From the NCBI GenBank assembly GCA_012270485.1, contig JAAXIF010000065.1:224959-288958 (forward strand): a DNA stretch of 64,000 nt, given 5' to 3'. This document shows positions 7,344 through 15,880 of this stretch, piece after piece. The notes below the pieces were generated by a model, which searched no databases, was not told the origin of the DNA, and saw nothing but the letters and a program-made list of their open reading frames with translations. Both the position numbers and the translations under genes were made by a program. This stretch comes from Sphingobacteriales bacterium (GTDB lineage: Bacteria > Bacteroidota > Bacteroidia > Chitinophagales > Chitinophagaceae). Within the stretch, counting starts at the first letter, position 1; every line of letters begins with the position of its first letter.

Positions 7344-8305
7344 ACAGCAATCTTTTATTCGACTTTACAGTGAATAAAGAAACCAACACCATTCATGTAA
7401 AGCGCGAATTTGTCGCCAATCTGCATTTTGTCTGGGATGCCTGGACAAAACCTGAATTGTTGGATCTCTGGTGGGCACCCAAACCTTATCGCACGGAAAC
7501 AAAATCCATGGATTTCAGAGAAGGCGGTTATTGGCATTATAGAATGATTGGTCCGGAAAGTGATTGCCACTGGTGCCGCGCAGACTATGAGCATATTGAT
7601 AAACATGTGGTCTTCTCAGGATTGGATGCATTTTGTGATGAAGAAGGAAAAGTGAATCCAGACTTCCCACGTTCTCACTGGACCAATCGTTTCAGTGAAA
7701 ATGAAGATGTGACCACGGTAAATATTGTAATTGCTTATCAATCACTCGCTGACTTAGAGAAAATTGTAGCGCTCGGATTCAAAGAAGGATTTACGATGGC
7801 ATTGCAAAATCTGGATCAGTACATTGAAGCGCAATTTAAGTTACGTGCAGAAATGAAAACTAGCACTAAAGAAAGAGTGTGTACGTATTTGAATTTCCCG
7901 GGTAATACGGAAGAGGCTTTTCTTTTTTATCGTTCTGTTTTCAAAACTGAATTTACAACTGGAGGTATCAAACGTTTCGGTGAACTTCCTGCCAGTGCCG
8001 ATCAGCCACCGATAGCCGATACAGTAAAAAACATGGTACTACATGTAGAGCTACCGATCACAGCTAACCATATGCTGATGGGTACGGATGCTCCTAAAGA
8101 AATGGGCTTTACTGTAACGCAAGGGAATAATATGCACATTAGTCTGGAGCCGGTATCCAGAGCAGAAGCCAAGAGAATTTTTGATGCTTTATCTGCGGGA
8201 GGCACCATCAGTATGCCTTTACAAGATATGTTCTGGGGCGCTTATTTTGGTAGCTTCACAGACAAGTACGGTATCAACTGGATGATCAATTGTCTTGCCC
8301 CATAA
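7340..8305 (+). CDS. Fusion protein: AHSA1/SRPBCC domain + VOC (PhnB-like) domain
   Basis: 321 residues. Residues 1-170 form a START/SRPBCC (AHSA1-type) hydrophobic-ligand domain: [35 protein letters not shown], then [16 protein letters not shown] and the C-terminal helix [19 protein letters not shown]. Residues 175-321 form a VOC/PhnB domain: [67 protein letters not shown]. In most genomes these two are separate genes, so this is a natural fusion, with a stretch at about 165-175 ([15 protein letters not shown]) as linker. Translationally coupled to arsR. Function unknown; ligand binding or detoxification of a small organic molecule is plausible. Confidence 0.88.
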   Translation: MNSNLLFDFTVNKETNTIHVKREFVANLHFVWDAWTKPELLDLWWAPKPYRTETKSMDFREGGYWHYRMIGPESDCHWCRADYEHIDKHVVFSGLDAFCDEEGKVNPDFPRSHWTNRFSENEDVTTVNIVIAYQSLADLEKIVALGFKEGFTMALQNLDQYIEAQFKLRAEMKTSTKERVCTYLNFPGNTEEAFLFYRSVFKTEFTTGGIKRFGELPASADQPPIADTVKNMVLHVELPITANHMLMGTDAPKEMGFTVTQGNNMHISLEPVSRAEAKRIFDALSAGGTISMPLQDMFWGAYFGSFTDKYGINWMINCLAP

Positions 8306-8325
8306 AATTCTGTATATTTCTGTGC

Positions 8326-8368
8326 CTTCAGTGGCAATTTCTTGATAGCAAATTATTTGCTACTGAAG
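8326..8368. repeat. Hairpin CTTCAGTGGCAA/TTGCTACTGAAG
   Basis: Arms 8326-8337 and 8357-8368 pair with a single G-T wobble. The words (TCAGTGGCA, CACTGAAG, CACAGAAGGACACTG) recur around it and again at 46470-46500. Sits between the AHSA1-VOC stop and the DoxX start; possibly attenuates read-through. Confidence 0.5.
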
Positions 8369-8408
8369 ACACAGAAGGACACTGAAGAAACCCAATAAAA
8401 AAACTCAA

Positions 8409-8804
8409 ATGCCAACCAAATCAACCAAACTCATCTACTGGATCACCACTGCCTTATTTGCAGGATTCATGATCTTCTCTGCTATTCCCAATATTTTGGT
8501 GAATGAGGAGTCCAAACAATTTCTATCCGGATACCTTGGTTATCCCGAATATTTTATTCGTTTCATTGGTATTGCAAAATTGTTAGGATCCATTGCGATA
8601 TTGATACCATTCTTGAAAAAGATCAAAGAGTGGGCGTATGCGGGACTGTTCTTTGATCTTATTGGTGCTGTATATTCTGTGATTAGTGTTGGGGGTATTG
8701 ACCTTAATATGAGTATGATGATACTTGTATTTGGTGTGGCAATTACTTCTTATCTCTACAGTCAGAAAATGTATTCCGAATCAAACGATCATTCAAATGA
8801 TTAA
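8409..8804 (+). CDS. DoxX-like family membrane protein
   Basis: 131 residues with four predicted transmembrane helices (about 9-29, 48-68, 75-95, 98-118). IYWITTALFAGFMIFSAIPNI and FIRFIGIAKLLGSIAILIPF are typical of the DoxX-like subfamily found downstream of ArsR/AHSA1 genes in Bacteroidota. Role unknown; related proteins are linked to redox or small-molecule stress. Same strand as the ArsR operon but separated from it by 103 nt with a hairpin, so only partial read-through is expected. Confidence 0.85.
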   Translation: MPTKSTKLIYWITTALFAGFMIFSAIPNILVNEESKQFLSGYLGYPEYFIRFIGIAKLLGSIAILIPFLKKIKEWAYAGLFFDLIGAVYSVISVGGIDLNMSMMILVFGVAITSYLYSQKMYSESNDHSND

Positions 8805-8832
8805 TAGCTACAGACTTAAGTCCGTAGCTATT
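8803..8832. terminator. Bidirectional terminator hairpin
   Basis: Near-perfect 30-bp palindrome: AATAGCTAC, a mismatch, GACTTAAGTC, a mismatch, GTAGCTATT, with A/T-rich flanks both sides. Lies exactly between the convergent DoxX gene (stop 8802-8804) and the esterase remnant (end 8846). Confidence 0.75.
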
Positions 8833-8845
8833 TAAATCATTTGAA

Positions 8846-10308
8846 TTATTCGATTTTAGTATCGATCTCAGCAACCACCCGTTTCGTAAAAGCTTCTGAC
8901 CAAATATTCCAATGATCTGCTCCGGGTATCAATTCTGTAACAACAGGAACTTTCGCTGCAACCGCTTTTTGTGTAAATGCGGTTACCGCTTCATTCAATA
9001 AGAAATTATCGGCAGCACCGGCATATACATGCACTTTACCATTGATCTTACCGGATAGTTTTGAAGCATTTCTTTGAATGAATTTACCAGATCATAAGGT
9101 TCCCAGCTTTTTACAACAGCAGGATCTACTTTTCCGGTAGTATGGTCATATACTTGTTGAGGTCTGCCGTTTTTATCAGGCACACCAAACTCTGCTTCAA
9201 ACGCCTGCAGTTGCTCTCCATCACCGGTGAAGTTTTCAACAGCTGCCATAACTCGGGTGGTCATGGTAGGTGTTCCTTGCATAAAAAATATACCCCGTTC
9301 TTTTCCTTCTTTATTGGTATAGAGGTTTACATCTTTTTCATACAAATTGATACCGATAAAAGAAGTGAAGTCCACCGGATCCGGCGATACCGACCAACAA
9401 CCTCCAAATGCATCCGGATAATTCAATTGCAACCAAAGAGAGCCATAGCCACCTGTACTTTGTCCCATCACAAAACGCTGACTCGCATCTTTTACTATCC
9501 TGTATTTGCTTTCCAAATGTGGAATCAATTCTTCCACCAATGCCTTTCCCCAGGGACCATTCACCCTTGAATCCACAAAAGCATGAAGACCGAAAGGAGA
9601 CTGTGTTTCAGGATTCAAGTATACATAGATTTTGTCTTTACCCATATCCATCCCGTACCGTCTTACCGGCATGGAACCCTGCATATCATAATGTGTACCA
9701 CCCCAACCAGGTATAACAAATACAATGGGGTACAAACGCGTGCTATCATTTTTATAAGAAGCAGGCAAACGAACGGCTGCTTTCATGAAAATATCTTTTT
9801 TGCGAAAATCAGATAGTAGTTTGCTTTTAAAAATCACTTCTTTCACCTGCTCAGTTTCACGAATAATGGGTGATGCAATAAAAGAAGTAAGCGCAAGTGT
9901 AGCTGTTCCCTTTCCTTGTTCATCTACATACAGTATCGCTTCTTTTCTGGCATAAATATTTCCTGCATTGAATGTTCCGCGTTCTTCAAAGTCTGTATCC
10001 AAAATACCGGCTATTTTATAATAACCCGGTTTTAATGTAGACATACCATTAGGCAGGTAGCGATTACTAGCTTGGTCGGTCGTTACGGTTATTTCATCCT
10101 TGACATCTTTTACCATCCATGCAAACATGGCCTGAGAAGGATCAGGATTATTGGGAATTCTTTTTGTGGTATCATTTTGGGTAAAGATGTAGAGTTTACC
10201 GGTATAGGTTCTATTCAAAGAGGGGTCTGTAAATACGCGAATTTGAATCTGAGTCCAGGCTTTAGTACCTAACAATAATAAAGTGATGAGTGTAATGATC
10301 TGTTTCAT
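8846..10308 (-). pseudogene. Secreted esterase (Esterase D / alpha-beta hydrolase), frameshifted near its C-terminus
   Basis: A signal peptide (MKQIITLITLLLLGTKAWT), an N-terminal beta domain and a Fes/esterase-D-like alpha/beta hydrolase (IVFVIPGWGGTHYDM; nucleophile in GQSTGGYGSLW; the catalytic His in GADHWNIW). The His part is in another frame: the reading from 10308 runs out of frame after NSFKEMLQ and stops at 8995, while HVYAGAADNFLLNEAV to the natural stop at 8846 continues in the -1 frame. One extra A in the short A-run of AAAGAAATG (TTT at 9069-9071 on the + strand) restores a continuous protein of about 487 residues. Either a real one-base deletion removing the catalytic His, or a sequencing error. 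Confidence 0.8.
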
Positions 10309-10596
10309 GCAAAGGATTTGGTGATAAAACGCGATATGAATTTAGATGTTACATCATTTTTTTACAATCACATGATTATGTGAGTCTACGCTACATTCAC
10401 ATGTTCAAACTAAATCAGCATCCTAAATATGCTTTTTCATCTTTGGCTATGGGTCTTTCATAATTAATGTAAAGAATCTCATAACCAGTACATATACGCA
10501 CATTAATCTTTTTGAAAAAATAAGGTGTAATTTAAGGCTGCGTAAATGTATAAAGGAAGAACATCTGATCATTAACTTGAATGAATCAAATTCCCT

Positions 10597-10800
10597 ATGA
10601 CAATCATAGCTATTTTATTCCCTTTTCTATCTTTCATGTTAAGAGGTAAAATATTTACAGGCATCTTCTGTCTGATTTTACAAATCACTATACTGGGTTG
10701 GATCCCTGCTGCAATTTGGGCTGTTATTTCGTTGCAAAATGCAAGGGCAGACAGACGAACAGATAAATTGGTTCGTGCTATGAAGAAAAATAATAGTTGA
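10597..10800 (+). CDS. YqaE/Pmp3 family small membrane protein
   Basis: 67 residues with two hydrophobic helices and the family core MLRGKIFTGIFCLILQITILGWIPAAIWAV. Pmp3/YqaE proteins sit in the cytoplasmic membrane and in yeast modulate membrane potential; in bacteria they are stress-induced with unclear mechanism. The short basic tail (NARADRRTDKLVRAMKKN) matches Bacteroidota members. Single gene; 288 nt upstream contain no other gene. The stop codon overlaps the first copy of the GATCATCAACTTTTGGAAAGTT-type sequence. Confidence 0.88.
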   Translation: MTIIAILFPFLSFMLRGKIFTGIFCLILQITILGWIPAAIWAVISLQNARADRRTDKLVRAMKKNNS

Positions 10801-10820
10801 TCATCAACTTTTGGAAAGTT
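10799..10820 (+). repeat. Post-stop hairpin repeat, copy 1
   Basis: GATCATCAAC followed by AACTTTTGGAAAGTT (6-bp stem, 3-nt loop). It starts within the yqaE stop codon. Further copies at 12431, 15213 and 15847. Confidence 0.65.
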
Positions 10821-10837
10821 CTAGTACCTAACTATTT

Positions 10838-11810
10838 ATGCGAATCAAGGGTTGAAAACCTGATTTAGGAATGCTGCTGCGATTTTTCCAAAGATATGAA
10901 CGAGTAGTCCCTTTGTTGATCTGACTCTATGTGCATTTTGTATTTCTGTTTTGGCATTGAGCCAGTTAAAGAAAGATTCTATGGGTTGTCTAATAGAGGA
11001 AACCAGTTTTGAATAGATATCCTCAGCAGCTCTATCAAACTGTTCGAGTCTTATATTTTTGCCTTTTATGGCTTTTACTGGGGTGAACATTTGGCTATTT
11101 TGTTGAGTTTCAAAGTCAGCGAACCACTCTTTATTGTAATATATTTTATCCCCATAAAAATTGTGGTTGTTCCATTGACCACAGTTCTCTTTAAAAATGG
11201 TAAGATCATTCTCTGCACCATTACTCACTATAACTGCTTCTGGCCAAGGTATTGTTCCTTTACGACTCCATCCAATAACGTGTAATTTGAGTCCATAATA
11301 GAACATACTTTTTGATGCACAACGACCCTTACAAGTCAATTCTGGAGCCACTTTACCTTCGCGTTTACCACTACAAGTGATGACAGGCATTGAATCTATT
11401 AGACTTATCTGTTCACTACAATCCTTCGGTATATGCAATGATAATACTTCAGCACTGAGTAGGCGAAGAACTTCATTGAGCCGATTTAAACGATGATTAT
11501 ACGCCTGATAAGACGGGAGAAGTGGAAACCAACTGCGCAAATGCCTACTGGCAAAGCGGTGAATATCTTTGATCGTATGACGACCCTCTTCTATGGATAC
11601 GTATAGGTATATCGTCAGAACCTCCTCATCGCTGAAGACTGGTTTACTATTATTACTATAACGTTGACAGTGATATTTTAACTCTTTGTCGTACTTTTCG
11701 CAAATGTAAAAGTAGAGAGCTATTAGTTTTGCTTCGAACACATTACTAAAACGCTCTTTGCTTTTACTTCATTTTACCCAATTTGACCATTTTCAACCCT
11801 TGATTCGCAT
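10838..11810. mobile_element. IS982-like insertion sequence, complete (973 bp)
   Basis: Perfect 21-bp terminal inverted repeats at 10838-10858 and 11790-11810 (outer end ATGCGAATCAAGGG) enclose one intact transposase gene on the minus strand. The 5-bp flanks TATTT at 10833-10837 and 11811-11815 are identical, consistent with a target site duplication. The intact ends, duplication and open reading frame suggest recent insertion. It landed 9 bp before the ATG of the outer-membrane protein gene at 11820. Confidence 0.88.
10845..11741 (-). CDS. Transposase, IS982-like DDE family
   Basis: 298 residues, intact. N-terminal helical region with FSDEEVLTIYLYVSIEEGRHTIKDIHRFA, then the DDE catalytic core: first Asp in LIDSMPVITC, second in NFYGDKIYYN, Glu in RQPIESFFNWLN. 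The YYGLKLHVIGW segment is typical of the IS982 group. The stop codon (10845-10847) lies inside the terminal inverted repeat, so the gene fills the element. Assignment to IS982 rather than another IS4-type DDE family is from motif memory. Confidence 0.85.
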   Translation of the reverse strand: MFEAKLIALYFYICEKYDKELKYHCQRYSNNSKPVFSDEEVLTIYLYVSIEEGRHTIKDIHRFASRHLRSWFPLLPSYQAYNHRLNRLNEVLRLLSAEVLSLHIPKDCSEQISLIDSMPVITCSGKREGKVAPELTCKGRCASKSMFYYGLKLHVIGWSRKGTIPWPEAVIVSNGAENDLTIFKENCGQWNNHNFYGDKIYYNKEWFADFETQQNSQMFTPVKAIKGKNIRLEQFDRAAEDIYSKLVSSIRQPIESFFNWLNAKTEIQNAHRVRSTKGLLVHIFGKIAAAFLNQVFNP

Positions 11811-11819
11811 TATTTACTT

Positions 11820-12428
11820 ATGAAAACGAGTCCACTTGTTATTTTAGGATTACTACTCTTTGTTTATACTGCAAAAAGCCAATCTCGGTTTGGTGTAAAA
11901 ACAGGTTTGAACCTAGCCAATCAAAGCAAAACCATCTCAATTCCTCAACTACCAAGCATTCAACAAAATACGAAGACATTGATTGGCTATCAATTCGGAG
12001 TTTTCTATAAGTCATTATTGTCTAAAAATTTATCTATTTCAGTCGAACCGGCCCTTTCTGTAATAGGTTCAAGTATGACCCTGATAGGTTCTGATGGTGA
12101 TAGCTACGATACAGATGAAAAGCTAGGATACATAGAATTACCATTGACATTTCAATATGCGATTAAAAAACTTTATTTCGGTCTAGGTCCAAGCATGGGA
12201 CTTAAACTGTTTTCCAAACTCTCAGGTTTTGAAAACAGAACTTTCGATATCACAAATTACAAGTCTATGGATGCAGCAGGGAATATTTTGGTAGGATATA
12301 GTTTATCAGATAAAATAGACCTCAATGCTCGATATAGCCACGGTCTTATAAACATTATCAAAAACATAGGCTACGCTGAGACAAAGAATAGATTTTTCAA
12401 TTTCTCGGTTTTATTTTACTTGAAATGA
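11820..12428 (+). CDS. Outer-membrane beta-barrel (porin-like, OMP_b-brl) protein, with IS inserted just upstream
   Basis: 202 residues. Signal peptide MKTSPLVILGLLLFVYTAKSQ, then alternating amphipathic strands (RFGVKTGLNLANQS, LIGYQFGVFYKSLLSKNLSISVEPALSV, LGYIELPLTFQYAI, LYFGLGPSMGLKL, LNARYSHGLINI) and an aromatic C-terminus FNFSVLFYLK, all usual for PorT/OMP_b-brl_2 proteins of Bacteroidota. The gene itself is intact, but the IS element sits 9 bp before the ATG, separating it from its former promoter and ribosome-binding region. Whether it is still expressed depends on an outward promoter in the IS end, which I do not see clearly. Confidence 0.82.
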   Translation: MKTSPLVILGLLLFVYTAKSQSRFGVKTGLNLANQSKTISIPQLPSIQQNTKTLIGYQFGVFYKSLLSKNLSISVEPALSVIGSSMTLIGSDGDSYDTDEKLGYIELPLTFQYAIKKLYFGLGPSMGLKLFSKLSGFENRTFDITNYKSMDAAGNILVGYSLSDKIDLNARYSHGLINIIKNIGYAETKNRFFNFSVLFYLK

Positions 12429-12430
12429 TC

Positions 12431-12460
12431 GATCATCAACTTTAGAAAGTTTTAAAAGTT
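12431..12460 (+). repeat. Post-stop hairpin repeat, copy 2
   Basis: GATCATCAAC, CTTTAGAAAG, then TTTTAAAAGTT, starting 2 nt after the OMP gene stop. Can fold as AACTTT/AAAGTT or with the following AAAAGTT. Confidence 0.65.
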
Positions 12461-12476
12461 CTCATACGATAAGCCA

Positions 12477-13079
12477 ATGAAGACTCCTCTAATCATCATA
12501 GTTATCTTATTTACACTGACAATATCTGCAAAAGCACAAAAACGGATTTCGTACGCATATACAGAAATCACGAAAGTGCAATATGACACTTGTCGTCAGA
12601 CTATCTATTTAGCAGTCAATAGAAAGATAAAGAAGCAAGCAGATCAACTCATCATTCCGATCATCGGAAAATCATCAATAGTTTTCAAAGACAATACATC
12701 AGATGAGAACTTTCATGAGTTTTCGTATTCTGGTGATATTATTGGAACTATGCTCTCGATGGTCAAGCGCATAGACCATCATAAAGAAGAACTTTACCTC
12801 ATTAATCGTTCTACTGGAGCTGTTGACACCTTAATCGGAGAGCCTGTTTTTGCTGAAAACATGAAAGACTTTGTCTGCATCAGCAATCGGGGAACAGACG
12901 AAAAACAATACATACAAATCTGTGAATTAAGAAATGGCTCCATGAAGAAAAGGATATTACTGCCTGGTAAGCCGGATACTTTTTTTATGAACATTGGTTG
13001 TGTCAACCGGAACTTTTTTTCGGTAAAAGATAATAAGGATAGGTATTGGAAGTTAGACTTCAAAATTAGCGGCGAGTAG
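12477..13079 (+). CDS. Hypothetical secreted protein
   Basis: 200 residues, not recognised. Signal peptide MKTPLIIIVILFTLTISAKAQ. The rest is a beta-rich, soluble-looking sequence with two possible Asp/Glu-poor repeats around TIYLAVNRKIKKQADQLIIPIIGKSSIVFKD and ELYLINRSTGAVDTLIGEPVF; the last is reminiscent of a beta-propeller or 6-bladed-type strand but too short to call. Three Cys (DTCRQ, FVCIS, IQICEL, IGCVN) could form disulphides. Upstream is copy 2 of the post-stop repeat; the gene lies among other secreted proteins. Confidence 0.65.
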   Translation: MKTPLIIIVILFTLTISAKAQKRISYAYTEITKVQYDTCRQTIYLAVNRKIKKQADQLIIPIIGKSSIVFKDNTSDENFHEFSYSGDIIGTMLSMVKRIDHHKEELYLINRSTGAVDTLIGEPVFAENMKDFVCISNRGTDEKQYIQICELRNGSMKKRILLPGKPDTFFMNIGCVNRNFFSVKDNKDRYWKLDFKISGE

Positions 13080-13204
13080 TAACGTGTCTTGACTATCAAT
13101 ATTTGGGAAGTTTTAAAAATTTCCAAATGTTCCAATATGAATAATAGTGAGTCATCACATAATAAAAGTTATCTTAAAGTATTCTTTATAGAAAACAGAT
13201 TCAC

Positions 13205-13708
13205 ATGTCACAAGTAATTACTAGTATTTTAATACTACTCTTAATGACTGCCAGCGCGGTTGTAGCCCAACCCGATAAACGATCTCCCCTCTTCCTTGAA
13301 CTCAAACAACAAGACAGTCTCTTCTTTGAACGAAGCTTCAATCAATGTGATATCGCTTATTTAGAAAGTCGGATGGCACAGGATCTCAAATTTTATCATG
13401 ATCAAAGTGGATTTCAGGATAGAACAAAATTCTTCGAGAACATCCAACAATACATCTGTACCCCATCAAGTAAAAAACCTATTCGGAAAGTGGATGTAAA
13501 CAGCTTGGAAGTATATCCACTAAATAACAACGGAAAACTATATGGTGCGATTCAAATGGGTATTCATCATTTTTATATCAGAGAACAGGGCAAAGAGGAT
13601 ATACATACCAGTACTGCCAAATTCACCCATGTATGGTTAATGCAAGAGGGTATTTGGAAATTGAGTGAAGTGTTGAGTTATGATCATCATGAGCCCAATA
13701 GTCATTAA
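13205..13708 (+). CDS. NTF2-like (DUF4440-type) secreted protein
   Basis: 167 residues. Signal peptide MSQVITSILILLLMTASAVVAQ. The mature part fits the SnoaL/DUF4440 cone fold: ELKQQDSLFFERSFNQCDIAYLESRMAQDLKFYHDQSGFQDRT (split here only for description: residues 32-75), and the C-terminal strand pair TAKFTHVWLMQEGIWKLSEVLSYDHH. Proteins of this type bind small ligands or act as isomerases; in Bacteroidota many are exported with unknown role. It lies among three other secreted proteins; no clear promoter seen. Confidence 0.72.
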   Translation: MSQVITSILILLLMTASAVVAQPDKRSPLFLELKQQDSLFFERSFNQCDIAYLESRMAQDLKFYHDQSGFQDRTKFFENIQQYICTPSSKKPIRKVDVNSLEVYPLNNNGKLYGAIQMGIHHFYIREQGKEDIHTSTAKFTHVWLMQEGIWKLSEVLSYDHHEPNSH

Positions 13709-13754
13709 TTTTACATTATTATAAAACTTCATATTCTTGAAAACAGCTTAGGAA

Positions 13755-15194
13755 ATGAAACAGACTATTTACTTGTTGATCAGTTTACTACTATTCTCTA
13801 CTGATCTCTTCTCTCAAATCAATAACTGCAACTGTCTTGAAAATTTAAACCAAACGGTTCGTAAGACGGAAGAAAATTACGCCGGTTTTCCTGCCAAAGT
13901 GAATAAGAATACGCAATCTGCATATCAAGCGCTGGTTAATTCGCTTGAGAAAAAAGCTTCCAAGGAAACAAATCCAAAAGCTTGTTTCTATTTGCTCAAA
14001 GAATATATCAGGTTCTTTAAAGACAAACATTTTATGTTACGTTACATAAACGCCGATGACTATGATAGAGAAATGATTACTTTCTCGGATAAGTATTTTC
14101 AAGAGAAACATTTGAAGAAAGAACTATCTAATGTAGAAGGCATTTGGATCAATGCTGATAGCTCATTAAAATTAGCGATACAAAAAACACAACCGAATAT
14201 TTATAAAGGGATTGTAATCGCTTCAAAAGATCCAAATATCCCTATTGGCTTGGTTTATCTGACTTTGAGCACATCTAAAAATGGCTTTATTGCAAAAGAG
14301 TACAACTACTTTATTACTACAGATATCCCTGCAAAACAAAAAGGCAACTTATTGCAAATATGGAATCAAAACATGTTTGGAAAAATTTATCCTACAGTAT
14401 TAACAGAAGCAGAAAAGAAAGAATTGAATACCTGGCTCAATGATAACAATGGCCTCGATTTTCAAAAGCTATCTTCTAAAACAGCCTACTTAAAAATTCC
14501 AACTTTTTTGAATAATGATAATAAGATCCAACAATTGGTTACAAAAAATGATTCAATCATAAAAGCCAGTGATTACTTAATCGTTGACTTAACAGGAAAT
14601 GGTGGTGGTAACACAGGTTGGGTCTCATTTTTATCTTATTTCATGACAAACCCCATTCTTCAATATGATACCTATCTACGTGTTACGCCTGAAAATGTAC
14701 AGTTGAAGTTAAAAGATCTAGAACCCTACGTATTGACCCCTATACCAGATGAATATAAAAAATACTTCCCTGATGAAACGATTGCAGCTTATAAGAAAGC
14801 CTATCAGGAGCTTCCTACAACAAAGAAAACATTTTATCCTATTCCCGGTGTAACGTTTCCACTAGATTCGATCTTACAAAGACCTAAGAAAATAGCCCTG
14901 ATCGTAGATGATCTTTGTGGTAGTTCCACCGAATATTTTTTCCATATCAGTAAACAAAGTAAGAAAACAACTACCTACGGTATTCCTACCATTGGTATGA
15001 TGGATTATGAAGGCATGTCGATCCCAACTGCTTTGCCTTATGATAAATATTTTTTAACCATCCCCATTGTGAAGTCAAGTTGGACAGACAAAAAACCAAT
15101 CGATCTAACCGGATTTCAGCCGGATATTCTGTTGAATAAAATAGAACAGAAGAAATGGGTTGAGTTTATTAGAAGAGATTTAGAAGGTCAATAG
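13755..15194 (+). CDS. Secreted S41 family (tail-specific-like) peptidase
   Basis: 479 residues. Signal peptide MKQTIYLLISLLLFSTDLFSQ; an all-helical N-terminal domain (about 25-110) like that of C-terminal processing peptidase relatives; no PDZ domain apparent; C-terminal S41 fold with YLKIPTF, DYLIVDLTGNGGGNTG, and KKIALIVDDLCGSSTEYFFHISKQSKKTTTYG, in which the Ser of CGSSTE and the Lys after it fit the Ser/Lys dyad, followed by PTIGMMDY. Probably exported and involved in peptide processing. Its substrate is unknown. Downstream is copy 3 of the post-stop repeat. Confidence 0.82.
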   Translation: MKQTIYLLISLLLFSTDLFSQINNCNCLENLNQTVRKTEENYAGFPAKVNKNTQSAYQALVNSLEKKASKETNPKACFYLLKEYIRFFKDKHFMLRYINADDYDREMITFSDKYFQEKHLKKELSNVEGIWINADSSLKLAIQKTQPNIYKGIVIASKDPNIPIGLVYLTLSTSKNGFIAKEYNYFITTDIPAKQKGNLLQIWNQNMFGKIYPTVLTEAEKKELNTWLNDNNGLDFQKLSSKTAYLKIPTFLNNDNKIQQLVTKNDSIIKASDYLIVDLTGNGGGNTGWVSFLSYFMTNPILQYDTYLRVTPENVQLKLKDLEPYVLTPIPDEYKKYFPDETIAAYKKAYQELPTTKKTFYPIPGVTFPLDSILQRPKKIALIVDDLCGSSTEYFFHISKQSKKTTTYGIPTIGMMDYEGMSIPTALPYDKYFLTIPIVKSSWTDKKPIDLTGFQPDILLNKIEQKKWVEFIRRDLEGQ

Positions 15195-15212
15195 CTAACC
15201 GTTGTTATGAAT

Positions 15213-15246
15213 AATCATCGACTTTTGGAAAGTTTTAAAACTTTCT
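15213..15246 (+). repeat. Post-stop hairpin repeat, copy 3
   Basis: AATCATCGACTTTTGGAAAG followed by TTTTAAAACTTTC, 18 nt after the S41 stop. Two alternative stems: CTTTTGGAAAG, or GAAAGTTTTAAAACTTTC (near-perfect 18-bp palindrome). Confidence 0.6.
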
Positions 15247-15318
15247 AAAAATCAAGCACAATGACTGTTGACTATTCGAGCAAAAAATTAATCGTATATT
15301 TACTTAAAATGGTTCAAA

Positions 15319-15483
15319 ATGGTTTTAGTCTTAAAAAAGGGCGCATCTAAAAAGCAGATAAAATTGCTTGAAAAAAAAATCAAGCTAAAAGCAGGTGTAG
15401 ATGTCCTGAAATATTGCGGAAGCATCAAGCTAAAAACTGACGCGTTGGAAATACAAAAGAGTTTACGCAATGAATGGCAATAA
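15319..15483 (+). CDS. Small antitoxin-like protein of a type II toxin-antitoxin pair
   Basis: 54 residues: MVLVLKKGASKKQIKLLEKK opening, then KAGVDVLKYCGSIKLKTDALEIQKSLRNEWQ. The KGASKKEIxxL pattern and size match the short antitoxins that precede PIN toxins in Bacteroidota; the KYCGSIKL segment is typical of those with a C-terminal toxin-binding tail. An ATG at 15309 in another frame stops after 13 codons, so 15319 is the start. Its end overlaps the PIN reading frame start by 14 nt (15470-15483), the usual arrangement for a translationally coupled pair. Confidence 0.7.
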   Translation: MVLVLKKGASKKQIKLLEKKIKLKAGVDVLKYCGSIKLKTDALEIQKSLRNEWQ

Positions 15484-15841
15484 ACTCCTGTTAGATACAA
15501 ACGCAGTTTTGTATTTATTAGGTGGCGATGAAACACTAGCCACTTTCCTTAACGGAAAAGATCTTTACTTATCCATCATCTCAGAGCTAGAACTTCTCTC
15601 TTACAAAAAGATCAGTCTGCGAGAGCAGAAAATCATTACTTCTTTTTAAGCTGAATTAAAAATTGAAAACATAACTGAGGAAATTAAAAAGAATACAATT
15701 GAAATTAGAAAGAATACAAATCTTAAATTACCTGACTGTATTATTGCAGCCACCTCTATAACACTTGATATTCCACTTATTACCTCAGACAAGCAGCTGA
15801 GTAATTTACACGGATTGAATATTATCCTATATGAAAAGTAA
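15470..15841 (+). pseudogene. PIN-domain toxin (VapC-like) with an in-frame premature stop
   Basis: The frame from the ATG at 15470 gives NKLLLDTNAVLYLLGG, ISELELLSYKKI, then a TAA at codon 60 (15647-15649), and continues in the same frame to 15841 with KLPDCIIAATSITLDIPLITSDKQL. The four PIN acidic residues (Asp in LDTN, Glu in SELELLS, Asp in LPDC, Asp in TSDKQ) are present across the stop, and the full 123-residue length is right for a PIN ribonuclease. One base change (TAA for TTA, Leu) would restore it. Hence an inactivated toxin with an intact antitoxin, or a sequencing error. Confidence 0.78.
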
Positions 15842-15846
15842 AAACA

Positions 15847-15868
15847 GATCATCAACTTTTCAAAAGTT
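15847..15868 (+). repeat. Post-stop hairpin repeat, copy 4
   Basis: GATCATCAACTTTTCAAAAGTT begins 5 nt after the PIN frame stop; AACTTTT/AAAAGTT makes a 7-bp stem. Confidence 0.6.
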
Positions 15869-15880
15869 CACAACATAAAA

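Noticed and set aside
9055..9100. A programmed ribosomal frameshift in the esterase
   Set aside because: No slippery heptamer (X XXY YYZ) and no downstream structure; a one-base deletion or read error is simpler.
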